Positions 9,870 to 18,577 of a DNA stretch of 26,031 nucleotides are shown here, one piece after another. The position numbers and the translations under genes were made by a program. The stretch is from NCBI GenBank assembly GCA_009801015.1, contig VHZZ01021910.1:7658-33688 (forward strand), in the 5' to 3' direction. The notes beneath the pieces were generated by a model. The model worked only from the letters and a program-made list of their open reading frames with translations, was not told the DNA's origin and made no database searches. The stretch comes from Silene noctiflora. Lineage: Eukaryota; Streptophyta; Magnoliopsida; Caryophyllales; Caryophyllaceae. How positions within the stretch are numbered: the stretch's first letter is position 1; each line of letters begins with the position of its first letter.

Positions 9870-9908
9870 AACTTCCCAAGACTGATTTATTAGAGAATAA
9901 ATTGAAAA

Positions 9909-9926
9909 CCTTGCTCTGGTAACCAA
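9909..9926 (-). other. Primer binding site, initiator tRNA-Met type
   Basis: On the minus strand TTGGTTACCAGAGCAAGG lies five bases after the CTACA end of the LTR. It resembles the usual TGGTATCAGAGC complement of initiator tRNA-Met with a small insertion/substitution. Its position between LTR and gag supports the call. Confidence 0.6.
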
Positions 9927-9931
9927 TTTGA

Positions 9932-10442
9932 TGTAGAACTAGATAGATTTTTAAGCTTTAGATTTAGAGTCTTAAATTTGCAGCGGAATTTATTGTGTAA
10001 TTGTGGTTAATCCGAGTAAATCAGAACCGAAACAAAGGGGATAGTCTGTGTATATCGCTCTAGCCTCTCAAGGATATCACTCGAAACACTCAAACTCAGC
10101 CTCGCAAGGATGAATTATGGCTAAAACTCGCAAGCTTTAACCGATTTGTTCAGAAAGTGTAAACGAATTTTTATTGCTGTAAAATCTGAAAAAAAAGGTT
10201 ACATCGAGGCCTTATTTATACTACATCGACTCTTATGGTTGCTTGGAGAATAAGCTAATTCCTACTGCTTTCCTAAACTAATTAGGAAACTTATTTAACT
10301 AATATTTTAAAGCTACCACCTGATCTAGAATAGCTAATAATACTAGGATTAGGAAATAAAAAAGTTTCCTAATTTTATTCGAAAACAATAAAATAAACTA
10401 ATTTAGCAATCCAACACGAATTAGGAATCTGTGTTACCTACA
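9932..10442 (-). repeat. Probable 5' LTR of the chromovirus
   Basis: On the minus strand the block would start TGTAGGTAACACAG and end GTTCTACA (TGTAG...CTACA ends), 511 bp. The right-hand (transcription-start) boundary is chosen by those ends and is less secure than the end next to the primer site. A minus-strand TATA box lies at 10213-10220. No second LTR is available for comparison because the element is truncated. Confidence 0.5.
10213..10220 (-). promoter_or_regulatory. LTR TATA box (minus strand)
   Basis: The minus strand reads TATAAATAAGGCCTCG. Located about 220 bp from the upstream LTR end, it would start transcription leftward near 10185, ahead of the primer binding site and gag. Confidence 0.55.
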
Positions 10443-10449
10443 TAGTCTA

Positions 10450-10627
10450 AGAAACCGTGCCCTTCAGCTCTGCCATCTTTATTGCATTCCTATTTTAGCA
10501 TCGTCACATAACTCGAACCCATTTTGAAACCTTCTGTAATTTGAGTAACATTTCGACTAATGAGCACTTCATTTTTTCCATCTTTTAATGCTCCCGCATC
10601 AATAACAATAATACCAAATCCCCCCAA
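10450..10627 (-). other. Unidentified ORF-like stretch
   Basis: Minus-strand reading gives about 45 codons with a protein-like composition (GFGIIVIDAGALKDGKNEV, then EGFKMGSSYVTML), a TAG stop, and about 15 more codons (ECNKDGRAEGHGFLDY). I do not recognise a family. It could be a captured host-gene fragment, flanking coding DNA into which the LTR inserted, or chance. The rest of 10443-10885 shows nothing identifiable. Confidence 0.2.
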
Positions 10628-10885
10628 TTAACCCTACTAGGGTTATGATGAAATCATAAGACTGAAACAAAGATGTTAAAGAGTAGTTACAAATCGATCA
10701 ACCTAAAAGAGATGAGATACCGAAAGAACAAAAGCCAAATCCTTGTTTGGTGTTTGATTATAGTGATTATGGAGTGATTTCGGTTAATGAAATTTTTTAT
10801 GAACTGTTAATCACGACTGAAAGCATAATATATAATCCCTAATCATTATAATTAAACCGCGCAGAAAAGCGCTCACAAACCGGAC

Positions 10886-11035
10886 ACTCGGTCGAGTACC
10901 TAATGTACTCGATCGAGTACACGCTACTCGGCCGAGAATCACACTAACCCGGTCGAGTGCCACCAAGGCAGTAGCCTGACTAAGACACTCAATAGACGCA
11001 CTCGGTCAAGTGCAGACTACCCGACCGAGTACGCC
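10886..11035. repeat. Second cluster of ACTCG-RY-CGAGT palindromes
   Basis: ACTCGGTCGAGT (10886-10897), GTACTCGATCGAGTAC (10905-10920, perfect), TACTCGGCCGAGA (10925-10937) and several weaker copies to about 11031 occur within 150 bases. The perfect 16-mer is identical to that at 3980-3995. The cluster lies just beyond the end of a minus-strand gag fragment. Confidence 0.85.
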
Positions 11036-11240
11036 ACGACCAAAAAAGAGGAGTATTTCAAAACAATAGTGAGCAAAGATTTGAATATGCTTGTGGGGGT
11101 CTTCATTAGCTCATCCCCAAACCGATTTCTTTCCACTAAGTTGATTAAAGGTGCCTTGATATCAAAGTTTCCAGGAAGAGTAGTTGGCATCTTAAACCCT
11201 GTTGGAAATCCTGGGAATGACAGAAGCCTTGGGTTCAGAG
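11036..11240 (-). pseudogene. Ty3 gag fragment (Athila/Tat-like), distal part
   Basis: Minus-strand translation has SFPGFPTGFKMPTTLPGNF, then DIKAPLINLVERNRFGDE and SIFKSLLTIV. This resembles the start of the gag core in Athila/Tat-type elements, where a FEIK..LI.LV..N.FGG phrase is followed by a helix. It breaks off at the palindrome cluster. Its upstream partner lies at 11762-12060 on the other side of the hAT MITE. Confidence 0.45.
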
Positions 11241-11761
11241 TAGACCTGGTAAAATGGGTCAGACCCGAATGATTCGACCCCAAAAGGCTGATCGACTCGA
11301 CCCGACCTGAAAATTTTCTGACCCAATGTTGATCGACTCAAGGTGACCCAACCCGAAAAGAGCCGACTCATAATTAAATCGATCTCAAATGACTTGAAGT
11401 GACCCAAAATGACCCGAAATGACAAGTACTAAGTATTAATATTATATATATCAAAATAAAGTTTTATTGGTTACAATAATCCCTAATAAATAGTTATATT
11501 TGCAAAATAGTATTTCTTAATCAAAATAGTAGTAAATAAAGTGCTTAGCCATTAATTGAAAGCAACTCGACCAAAATGACTCATACCCGTAAATGACCCG
11601 ACTCGAAATGATCCGACAATAGGTCATCCGAAATTGACCTGAAACTCGAAAGTGACCCGACCCAACCCGATCCGACCCAAAATATATGACAGACCCCAAA
11701 TGATCCGATCTAAACTGGCCTGACCCATACCTGACCCCAATGACCCGTTTTGCTAAGTCTA
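11241..11761. mobile_element. hAT-type MITE with (acccga)-like internal repeats
   Basis: The terminal inverted repeats are TAGACCTGGTAAAATGGGTCA (11241-11261) and its diverged complement at 11741-11761 (TGACCCGTTTTGCTAAGTCTA). The flanks GTTCAGAG and GTTAAGGG match at 6 of 8 positions, as expected of an aged 8 bp hAT target duplication. The interior is a degenerate array of TGACCCGA/ACCCGAC words around an AT-rich core. There is no transposase. It splits a gag fragment. Confidence 0.75.
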
Positions 11762-12060
11762 GTTAAGGGTAAGACGAAAGTTTTGGCATTTTTGGAGTAA
11801 TAACAGTAACAGAAACAACATGATCTTCTTCCAAAAATGATGATGCGACAAACTCAACAGAAACAACATGATCTTCTTCCAAAAATGATGATGCGACGAA
11901 CACCTCCTACAAAGTCTCTAAAGAATGAAGATCGATTATTTGGGTTATCTCCATGAGAACGTTTCTACCTCTACGTAGAGTCCGCTCAATTTCAGGATCA
12001 AATAGATGTAGTACTGATTGTGAGAAGATCTAGGCATAAGCAAAACCACTAAAGAAAATA
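11762..12060 (-). pseudogene. Ty3 gag fragment (Athila/Tat-like), proximal part
   Basis: Minus-strand translation has LLDPEIERTLRRGRNVLMEI, typical of the gag N-terminus in this group, then VFVASSFLEEDHVVSV twice, then TPKMPKLSSYP. A 48 bp tandem duplication (11808-11903) accounts for the doubled peptide. The fragment would continue into 11240 if the MITE were absent, though in a shifted frame. A TAG stop lies before the duplication. A 16-base A tract follows at 12082-12097. Confidence 0.45.
11808..11903. repeat. 48 bp tandem duplication, two copies
   Basis: Two adjacent 48-base units start AACAGAAACAACATGATC and differ at only two bases near the end. The length is 16 codons, so the duplication kept the gag frame on the minus strand. 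Confidence 0.9.
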
Positions 12061-13565
12061 GGGAGAACTGTCTCAAGAAACAAAAAAAAAAAAAAAACTC
12101 CTTCAAACGGAAGAGAATAATCTAAAATCTAATTCAAAATCAAAATTATGTGCGATTCAAAAAATAAGAAAATTATTATCTTATATAAATCAAACTTGAT
12201 CCTATATTGTGAATTAGATAAACGTTGAAACCTCATTTGGACTAAAGTTTATGCTTTTCTTTCTTAGTTAATTGCTTGATAGTGTATCTATCGTTTTCAA
12301 AGTTATCTCAATCTTCCACAAATAACATTACACCTTTAGTGATACAATATTATTGTACGACCAACTTAAATCTAATTGATCTTATTTTTTCCGACTTTTT
12401 TTAAAGTTTATTTTTTTATGTTTAATTAAGTTGGGGGAGTTCAGAAACTTTATGGTATAACTCGAATATTTTAAAAATAAAGTTGAAAAACTCTATTATA
12501 AAGCTCGAATTCTACACCACCATTTGTATTACAACTGGTTGTATAGTCAACCCTCTAATGAATTATTCGTTTTGACATTTTTATCTAACTTTCTAGTTGA
12601 CAATTTATCCGTATTAGTGTTTGAAATGGATTTTTTAAAACTTCTATTAAAATATATTGCCTGAAAAATCCACCTCAATTTTACGTAACGAAAAATTTAT
12701 TCGAGGACAAAAATTCTCAAAAAAGAAAACGAGATTGCATCATTAAATATCTTAAATATAGCTTCCAATATCCAATACTAAATAGAATTCACTATCAAAG
12801 GCTAATAGGAAAATGAGATGGCGTCACCGGGTGGTACTCAAATTCGACGCCACCGAGGATATTATGGTAAATTACATAGCTATTTTTATTCCCTCTTCTA
12901 AACTTTGAATTTTAAACTAGATTATAAAAAAGGGTAATTTAGGAACTACTTAAAATTACATAATTAATTATAGTGTAGAGTAAATAACAAAAATCAGTAA
13001 AATTTGCCTAGTAAAATTTGCCTATTATGGTGGACTATATTATAACAAACCAGAGAAAGGATCACTAATGATTAGAAGTACAATGCATATCAAGTTCTTG
13101 GAGATGTAATTAACGAGAGAAAGAATCATCATGTTTACATAGCAATTGATTTCACCGTCATGATTAACACTATTTTTCTCTGATCTGGACGTCAATGGAT
13201 TTGCTATCCAGCGTATAACTAATTAGAATTCCNTTTATATTTTTCATGGTTACTCAAATCTTTTACAATAAAAACATGAAGATTGAGTATTAATTTGTAC
13301 ATGGTTGATTAATATGCAGAAAGTAAACTATGGTTTATTCAAATGATCAAAATAATTAAACATGAAATTCAATNGGTGTCTCTTTAGCGTGTCGGGATAT
13401 ACAGAGTGTCTTCTTCTTCGAAGGGGTTGTACTAAACTTCTCTGTCGTTGAGATTTAAATAAAGATCACAATACAATGATGAACAAATGTAATCACTCAT
13501 AGAAATAATTTATTTAGTGTAAATGAGGTAATTATTAAATAAATTGTTTTGTTGTAAAATATTAT
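12061..13565. other. AT-rich intergenic DNA, no gene seen
   Basis: No credible ORF or RNA gene. It holds an A16 tract (12082-12097), a small hairpin formed by TGGCGTC and GACGCCA around 12820-12850, and two ambiguous bases (13232, 13374). Part of the left end may be the leader of the gag fragment at 11762-12060. Confidence 0.5.
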
Positions 13566-13633
13566 AGATAAATTTTAGTTTAATTTTAATTTTACATTTA
13601 GATAAGTTTTAGTTTAATTTTAATTTTACATTT
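13566..13633. repeat. 34 bp tandem duplication, two copies
   Basis: AGATAAATTTTAGTTTAATT plus fourteen further bases is repeated at once with a single change (AGATAAG for AGATAAA). It lies about 350 bp upstream of the epimerase start codon in AT-rich DNA. Confidence 0.85.
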
Positions 13634-13639
13634 TATTTT

Positions 13640-13976
13640 AATTGTATAAATAAAAATTTACATACCTACCCTTGAAATTTTGGTGCATAAAAGAAAAACT
13701 GACATTTTATTTTTAAATTTTTTTTATATTTAATTATGGCGGGGCCCTATCACCATCCATAATGTATCCTAGTCAAGAGGCTTAGCCATTATATCTTCTA
13801 AACAAATCTTATCCAAAAAAAATCCCAAATTATCATAATTTCATCTTCTTTCTTGAATAACCCATTATTTAAAGTTTCTACTTATTTCGTTACTCATTTC
13901 ATCTATTAAAAATTTAGAACTATCTCAAAAATTTCGGTTGAATATTAACTGGTTCTTCCAAATAAAATTATATACA
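13640..13976 (+). promoter_or_regulatory. Putative epimerase promoter and 5' UTR
   Basis: Upstream of the ATG at 13977 the DNA is AT-rich. TATTTAAAG (13866-13874) is the best TATA-like match and would place the transcript start near 13900, giving a 5' UTR of about 75 bases. A second candidate, CTATTAAAAA, lies near 13901. No upstream ATG in frame is seen. This is by position and consensus only. Confidence 0.3.
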
Positions 13977-14175
13977 ATGGCTAGATTTTCAGTCATTTTA
14001 TGTTTTGCATTATTGTCCTTCATGATTATAGTTAATTCTACCGAAATAGACAAGAGAAAAGAAGAGAAAAGCAAGCCAGAAATTGGAACCTATGAACTGA
14101 AAACGGAGAAAATGCATGCGAAATTAACCAATTGGGGAGCTTCGCTTATGTCTCTTTATCTCCCCGACAAAGATG
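13977..14175 (+). CDS. Aldose 1-epimerase (galactose mutarotase), exon 1
   Basis: The first coding exon of a sugar mutarotase, the enzyme that interconverts alpha and beta anomers of aldoses such as galactose and glucose. The ATG at 13977 lies in a good plant context (ACAATGGCT). Residues 1-21 (MARFSVILCFALLSFMIIVNS) form a typical signal peptide, so the product probably enters the secretory pathway. A charged segment (KRKEEKSKPE) follows, and then the family N-terminus: GTYELKTEKMHAKLTNWGAS and SLYLPDKD, matching the plant pattern in which NWGA precedes a LPDK.G loop. The exon ends in phase 1 at GATG|GTATGT, a standard donor. Full-length relatives are about 340-370 residues; only 83 are encoded in the window. 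The reading frame is intact, unlike all the transposon genes nearby. Confidence 0.88.
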
Positions 14176-14392
14176 GTATGTACGTCTCATGGATAATATG
14201 AACCTTATCTCTCATTGTTAACAATTCTATGGGTATACTCTCACTTTTTTCTTTTAATAATTTATACTTAATTTAGAGAGTCTTTGTCTAGAATATATTT
14301 TGGTGTATTGGTTGTTGAAAACAAACATAATTAAAATTACCAGCTTAAGTTAATTAGGAGAGGTGTGTGTATATATATTTTATAACGGGTCT
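14176..14392 (+). other. Intron 1, proximal part
   Basis: Intron 1 runs 14176-16848 (GTATGT...ATAG). Of its 2673 bp, about 1655 are the two transposon insertions with their target duplications, which leaves roughly 1.0 kb of older intron. Confidence 0.75.
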
Positions 14393-14533
14393 CAAGGATG
14401 GCCCATGGGCTGTGCAGTTCGGTTCTATGAACAGGGGCCCAACATGATAAAAGGCCCCAAAATCTAATTACCTACTTTCAACATTAACAAAAAAAAGGAA
14501 AGAAAAGATGACTGAAGAGTCCAAGGCCCTTAA

Positions 14534-14954
14534 GAGTATGTACAATAGAGATGATTTACCCTTCTCTTAGCACTCTCTCTCTTCTAAGAGAGGGGGTCCT
14601 CTCTATTGTGGAACAAAATGGATCATCCTCTTAGATAGAGGAAGTACTCCATTTCCTCTAAAATTAGAGGAAAAAGAACTTTGGACCTTGTGCCAACTAC
14701 CCATCCATAATATTCCATGTGGAGTATTAATAAATTATTTTTTCTTTTTTTATAGAAAGTTAAAACTATAATTTAATGTAAAGAGGAGGAGTAAGAGGAT
14801 GCTCTCTATTGTGTAAAAATATAGAAGAAAATTTTATGAGGAGGATGTAAATGTTAGAAAATAAGGTAGATGATAGAGAAAATGAGGTGTCAAAAAAAGA
14901 GAGGGAGATGGAAAATATAAGAGGATAAGAATCTCTTCTCTATTGTACATACTC
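14534..14954. mobile_element. Tourist-like MITE (PIF/Harbinger), nested
   Basis: The terminal inverted repeats GAGTATGTACAATAGAGA and TCTCTATTGTACATACTC enclose 421 bp and are flanked by TAA on both sides (14531-14533, 14955-14957), the three-base target preference of PIF/Harbinger. The interior is rich in CTCTCTTCTAAGAGAG-like purine/pyrimidine runs with no ORF. It sits inside the hAT element. Confidence 0.88.
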
Positions 14955-15112
14955 TAATTCTCTACGCCAAAAGCCCAAGTCTAAGGCATGAAAAATTACT
15001 TGTAAATAGGAAAGCCCAAATTCCCAAAATAATCAATAATGTATCCTAGGAAAGGCCCCCCTTCTTTTCTTTCTTCATCACTTTTTACGGATTATTCTTT
15101 TCTTTCTTTCTA

Positions 15113-15389
15113 CTCCCTCCGATCCAGACAGATGGTAACACTTACCTAAAATGGATGATCCACACCAATGGTAACATACCATATTTGGCATGAAAAAAGA
15201 TTAAATTACCCTTTCATCCACTACTTATTTACAACTTTACCATTCACTCACCCACTCAAAAACTACCTATTTAATCCACATAAACTCATGTAGCCCCAAT
15301 CAAATTTTCCTACTTTACCCCTCACTTTTCCACCTTTTCTTAAATAACCACTTTTTCCCTATGTTACCATTTGTCTGGATCGGAGGGAG
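15113..15389. mobile_element. Stowaway MITE (Tc1/mariner), nested
   Basis: The terminal inverted repeats CTCCCTCCGATCCAGACA and TGTCTGGATCGGAGGGAG (first with a one-base variation inside) enclose 277 bp with TA on each side (15111-15112, 15390-15391). CTCCCTCCG is the hallmark Stowaway end. It sits inside the same hAT element, downstream of the Tourist MITE. Confidence 0.92.
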
Positions 15390-15640
15390 TATAATTTTAC
15401 GTTTTTTATTTTTTTTTTTTTTATTACTTTTTTACTTTCCTGGATAATTGTATATTCTTATACTCACCGATTTTATTTTAGGCATAGTTTTATGAAGATT
15501 AAATGATTAATTTATTCCAAAATCTGAAATTTTAGATAGGTATTATATAGAATGAGATTTATTCATATATATAAAGAGGGGCCTCAGTTTTACATTTCGA
15601 ATAGGGCCACCAAAACTCATGGGCCGCCCCTGACGGGTCT

Positions 15641-16266
15641 CGTTCCATACCAGGTTTTCAATAAACTTGAATGCGATCGAAAATATGTAAATAATATCAT
15701 ATTAAATATTTGATATAACTAGTTTGATTAATACGTGAAACTCAATTTAATCTTAATTGTAGGGAAATTGAACCGAAATCGACATAGCAAAAAAAAAAAA
15801 AAAAAAAGATACTTGAATCCGAATACATATGGATCAGTACTAAACGAACTCTTTAACCCAAATTAAAGAGATTTATTTTCTCAAAAAAGTGTTATTCTGT
15901 ACCATTAATTTTTTTTCATTTAATCGTAATGGTATTTTTGAACTATTATCCCCCGAAATGAAAGAATACAATGTATGTCAACTCAATTTATTGACACCAT
16001 ATCACATAAAATTTATGACCGAAAACTTACCTAAGCTAGTGTTGACTCGACTTGAACTGTACGCGGCCTGAAATAACACGGATCTATTAACGTGTCTAGC
16101 TAGAATAAACATGGCTGAATATCAGATGAACCTAATGAAACGAATCCATTTCACCCGGTCTAAATTCGAATAAAATAACTCATCAGCTAGGTCTAGAACT
16201 ATTACCCTCTGTTATTTCAGGAGCCGAGGGATTGAAAATTTGATTCTTAATATTGCAAACTTAGTC
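15641..16266 (+). other. Intron 1, middle part
   Basis: No gene or element recognised. It contains an A19 tract (15789-15807) and AT-rich sequence. A short open frame at 15889-16071 lacks any domain or start context. Confidence 0.55.
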
Positions 16267-16269
16267 TAA

Positions 16270-16673
16270 GGCTCTGTTTGGCAAAACAACTGAAAAGGTA
16301 GCTGAAACCTGAAAAGGTAGCTGAAAACTAAAAAGCTAACTGAAACCTGAAAAGCTAACTGATAAGGTAGCTGATTATATAAAAAAAATGTTTGGCAAAC
16401 TAACTGAAAAGGTAACTGATTTTGATGAAATTACGTAAAAGGATATGATAATTATTTAGTAATATAGATTTAAGGGATAAAAAAGGAAAATCAAACTAAA
16501 TCAAGTACCTGAAATCTCAAATGCTACTCTAGGTAGCATTTCATTTCAGGTAGCTTATTTGGTTAAATAAGCTACTTGCCAAACGGTTAAAAAAAAATAA
16601 GGTATCTGAAATTTTGGTCAAATAAGCTACTTTGACCAAATCAGGTACCTGAAATGGCTTGCCAAACAGAGCC
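16270..16673. mobile_element. Tourist-like MITE in intron 1
   Basis: The ends GGCTCTGTTTGGCAA and TTGCCAAACAGAGCC are perfect inverted repeats 404 bp apart, with TAA on both sides (16267-16269, 16674-16676). Inside, AAAAGGTAGCTGA/AAAAGCTAACTGA words repeat near the left end and their complements (GGTAGC, AATAAGCTAC) near the right end, so the ends can pair over a longer distance. No ORF. A hAT origin is possible if TAA is coincidental. Confidence 0.82.
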
Positions 16674-16848
16674 TAAGAGTTTTAGGCTTGTCGTTAAATT
16701 ATGTTTTATCAAGATTCATCTTTATAGTATATTAATATTTTATCGGAAAAAATTTATATGACCAATATGAATTTATATACCTTTTGTTAAAATGTATTTG
16801 AATACAGTAATTCGTTGTTGTAATCATGCGATATCTTTGAAATCATAG

Positions 16849-16898
16849 GAAAGATGGCAGATGTGGTTCTTGGATATGACAAACCTGATGATTATAAG
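16849..16898 (+). CDS. Aldose 1-epimerase (galactose mutarotase), exon 2
   Basis: A 50 bp exon between an ATAG acceptor (16847-16848) and an AAG|GTATTA donor. With the last base of exon 1 it completes a glycine codon and then encodes KMADVVLGYDKPDDYK, the highly conserved segment of the family in which DVVLGYD follows the LPDK.G loop. It ends in phase 0. In the family the next residues form a TYFGA..GR.ANRI segment; I could not find that exon in the remaining 9.1 kb, so it must lie to the right of the window or the gene is broken here. The junction with exon 1 is exact in frame and in family alignment, which makes this short exon convincing. Confidence 0.85.
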
Positions 16899-17525
16899 GT
16901 ATTATTTTCTTTTCATATTTGCTTAACTAAAACAAACATTTTTTGGTAATAGATTGTTTTAAGGATTCTATGAATCACATATACTATCGCAATATCATAA
17001 AAATGGTAAGAAATGGAACATATATACCTTTTAACTTTTAATGAAACAAAAATATAGATTCTTAATATACAAGATGACAGCGATTCATGTATAACAACTA
17101 CCATTAACGAGGATCCCCATATATACGAAGAGAATAAAACTTCTTTAAAGTTTTTTTTTCTAAAGCGCTCAAGCTTATGTATGGAAACAAATTAGATTTT
17201 CATTTATTACACTAATCTTTCATTTAAAAATAATCTTTTCATCATTAAACGTAAAAATATAATCTTTTAACTAAAATAAAACAAAATTGGTATAAAACTA
17301 CAATCTATACATAAACTGTTACTCCTATTATTAATGGCGTGACGAAAAAAGAATTTATTAAAAGAATTTGAGGTAATTAAAATATTTTCATAAAAAACAC
17401 ACTTCATGGATTTACTCCATTCTCTTGATTAATTTTAAGAACCTTTTTTTATATATAAAAAATTATGAGATATAAATCTAAACTTTATAAGTAATAATTT
17501 AAAAATTAAAAGGTCAATATATACC
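16899..17525 (+). other. Intron 2, proximal part, possibly Helitron body
   Basis: AT-rich with no gene. If the Helitron-like end at 17551 is real, part of this stretch is the body of that element; its TC-type 5' end could not be located. Confidence 0.4.
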
Positions 17526-17551
17526 GTGCATTTGCGCGGGATCCAGACTAG
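17522..17551 (+). mobile_element. Helitron-like 3' terminus (plus strand)
   Basis: CCGTGCA and TGCGCGG form a 6-7 bp stem with a tiny loop, followed after eight bases (GATCCAGA) by CTAG, with T as the next base. A short hairpin close to a CTRR end and insertion before T are the signature of Helitron 3' ends. A second copy of this kind lies at 18545 in the other orientation. Confidence 0.6.
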
Positions 17552-17725
17552 TAAATTATTACACGTAAATAATAAGAAAGAAAAACTACAATGCACTCTC
17601 TTCGGATTCAAAATATATCGGTCAAGTAGGTAAGTCCGTACGCTAATAAGCATTTTATTATATGTCGTTTAGAAACTATTATGCATTGTACAATAGTCTT
17701 TTGTATATCAAATACTTGATTTATT

Positions 17726-18164
17726 GAGGGGGTATTTCGTTCAAACATAAAATGTATCAGCTATGGGTTTGGAATAAGTCAAACCTATACCAAGTGTTTG
17801 TTTGACAAACACATGGGTTTCATATCCATACTTCAAACCCATGAGGTATGGGTTTCTCATACCCAAGGAGGAGGGTGGGTATGAGATTGATACCTATGAG
17901 TATCAAATTAAAATAAAAGGCAATATTATAAATGAACTTTCATATAATTATTTGATTAAAATTATCATTTTCATGATTTTGTAATATTAAAAAATATTAT
18001 CTAAAATATTGTAGTTTGCATATTTTAACTTTAATTGTTTTTCAAACCCATACCACTGTAAATTGAAACAAACACCAGGAATGAGGAATGAAGTTCCAAC
18101 CCCATACCACCCAGGTATGATTCCTGATTCCAAACTCATACCCATGCGAAACAAACGTCCCCTG
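17726..18164. mobile_element. MITE-like element with imperfect inverted ends
   Basis: The left end (GAGGGGGTATTTCGTTCAAA) and right end (GCGAAACAAACGTCCCCTGA) are imperfect inverted repeats built on GGGG..TTT.GTT. Inside, words such as CAAACCCATA/TATGGGTTT repeat in both orientations, near 17760-17870 and 18040-18150. A clean target duplication was not found, so the exact ends and class (hAT or Harbinger) are open. Confidence 0.55.
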
Positions 18165-18324
18165 ATAGTAATAAATAAGTGTGTAACTAATTAAATAATC
18201 GTCTTACACTATAAGAAGATTTTATTCTATAATTTGTGTGCATCATTCACAGTATTGGCATTAGCATAATACATTTAATAACTTTGCATTATTAGTTAAC
18301 ATGCATTTGATAAAAAAAATTACG

Positions 18325-18545
18325 GAAATTTTTACACGGTATCCTTGAGTTTTGCCACTTTGCACGAAATACCCAATTTTTTGATACGGAAAACTTTAAG
18401 AGGCCATAACTCGTGTTTACGAGTTCAAAAAGTGACGATTTTTTTTTCAAATCGATCATCAGGGATATCCTGTGAATTTTCCGAAAAAATTAACCCGATT
18501 AGTATTTTATTTTTTTCGCAAAACATCAGTTTTATAATATGAAAC
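18325..18545. repeat. Unclassified dispersed-repeat-like block
   Basis: The text around ACACGGTATCCTTGAGTTTT, AGAGGCCATAACTCGTGTTT and TCGATCATCAGGGATATCCT stands out from its AT-rich surroundings by higher GC and an ordered feel, and I have an impression of having seen this phrase in other plant genomes. An open frame (18345-18542) crosses it but has no domain. No ends could be defined. Confidence 0.3.
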
Positions 18546-18577
18546 TAGTCTTACACCTGCGCAATATTTTGCACGGA
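18545..18577 (-). mobile_element. Helitron-like 3' terminus (minus strand)
   Basis: On the minus strand CCGTGCA and TGCGCAGG flank a six-base loop and are followed after seven bases (TGTAAGA) by CTAG and then T. The stem is weaker than at 17551 but the layout and sequence are shared. The element body would run rightward from here. Confidence 0.5.

Larger units (their letters stand above)
6086..10442 (-). mobile_element. Chromovirus-like Ty3 retrotransposon (CRM/Reina type), 3'-truncated
   Basis: A minus-strand LTR retrotransposon holds, in transcription order, a probable 5' LTR (10442-9932), a primer binding site, gag, protease, reverse transcriptase, RNase H and integrase. It is cut off at 6086 by the LTR at 4826-6085, so the integrase C-terminus, any chromodomain, the polypurine tract and the 3' LTR are missing. 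Motifs such as [12 protein letters not shown] and RYEQ-like DYEQDNYLKL match my memory of the CRM, Reina and Galadriel group rather than Tekay. Many in-frame stops and at least two frameshifts show it is dead. One N lies in the integrase at 6357. Confidence 0.85.
14393..15632. mobile_element. hAT-type non-autonomous transposon in intron 1
   Basis: The element is 1240 bp with ends CAAGGATGGCCCATGGGC and, on the other strand, CAGGGGCGGCCCATGAG. It is flanked by a perfect 8 bp target duplication ACGGGTCT (14385-14392 and 15633-15640), diagnostic of hAT transposition. It has no transposase ORF. About 700 bp of it is later insertions (Tourist at 14534, Stowaway at 15113), so the original element was near 540 bp. 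Confidence 0.88.

Noticed and set aside
11280-11740. Telomere-like or satellite array of ACCCGA
   Set aside because: Not CCCTAAA, highly degenerate, and bounded by inverted repeats of one element.
12082-12097. Poly(A) tail of a retroposon
   Set aside because: The tract is inside AT-rich DNA without an upstream 3' end or target duplication; same for A19 at 15789-15807.
12815-12850. Hairpin TGGCGTC/GACGCCA as terminator or small RNA
   Set aside because: Seven-base stem with a 20-base loop is weak and has no supporting context.
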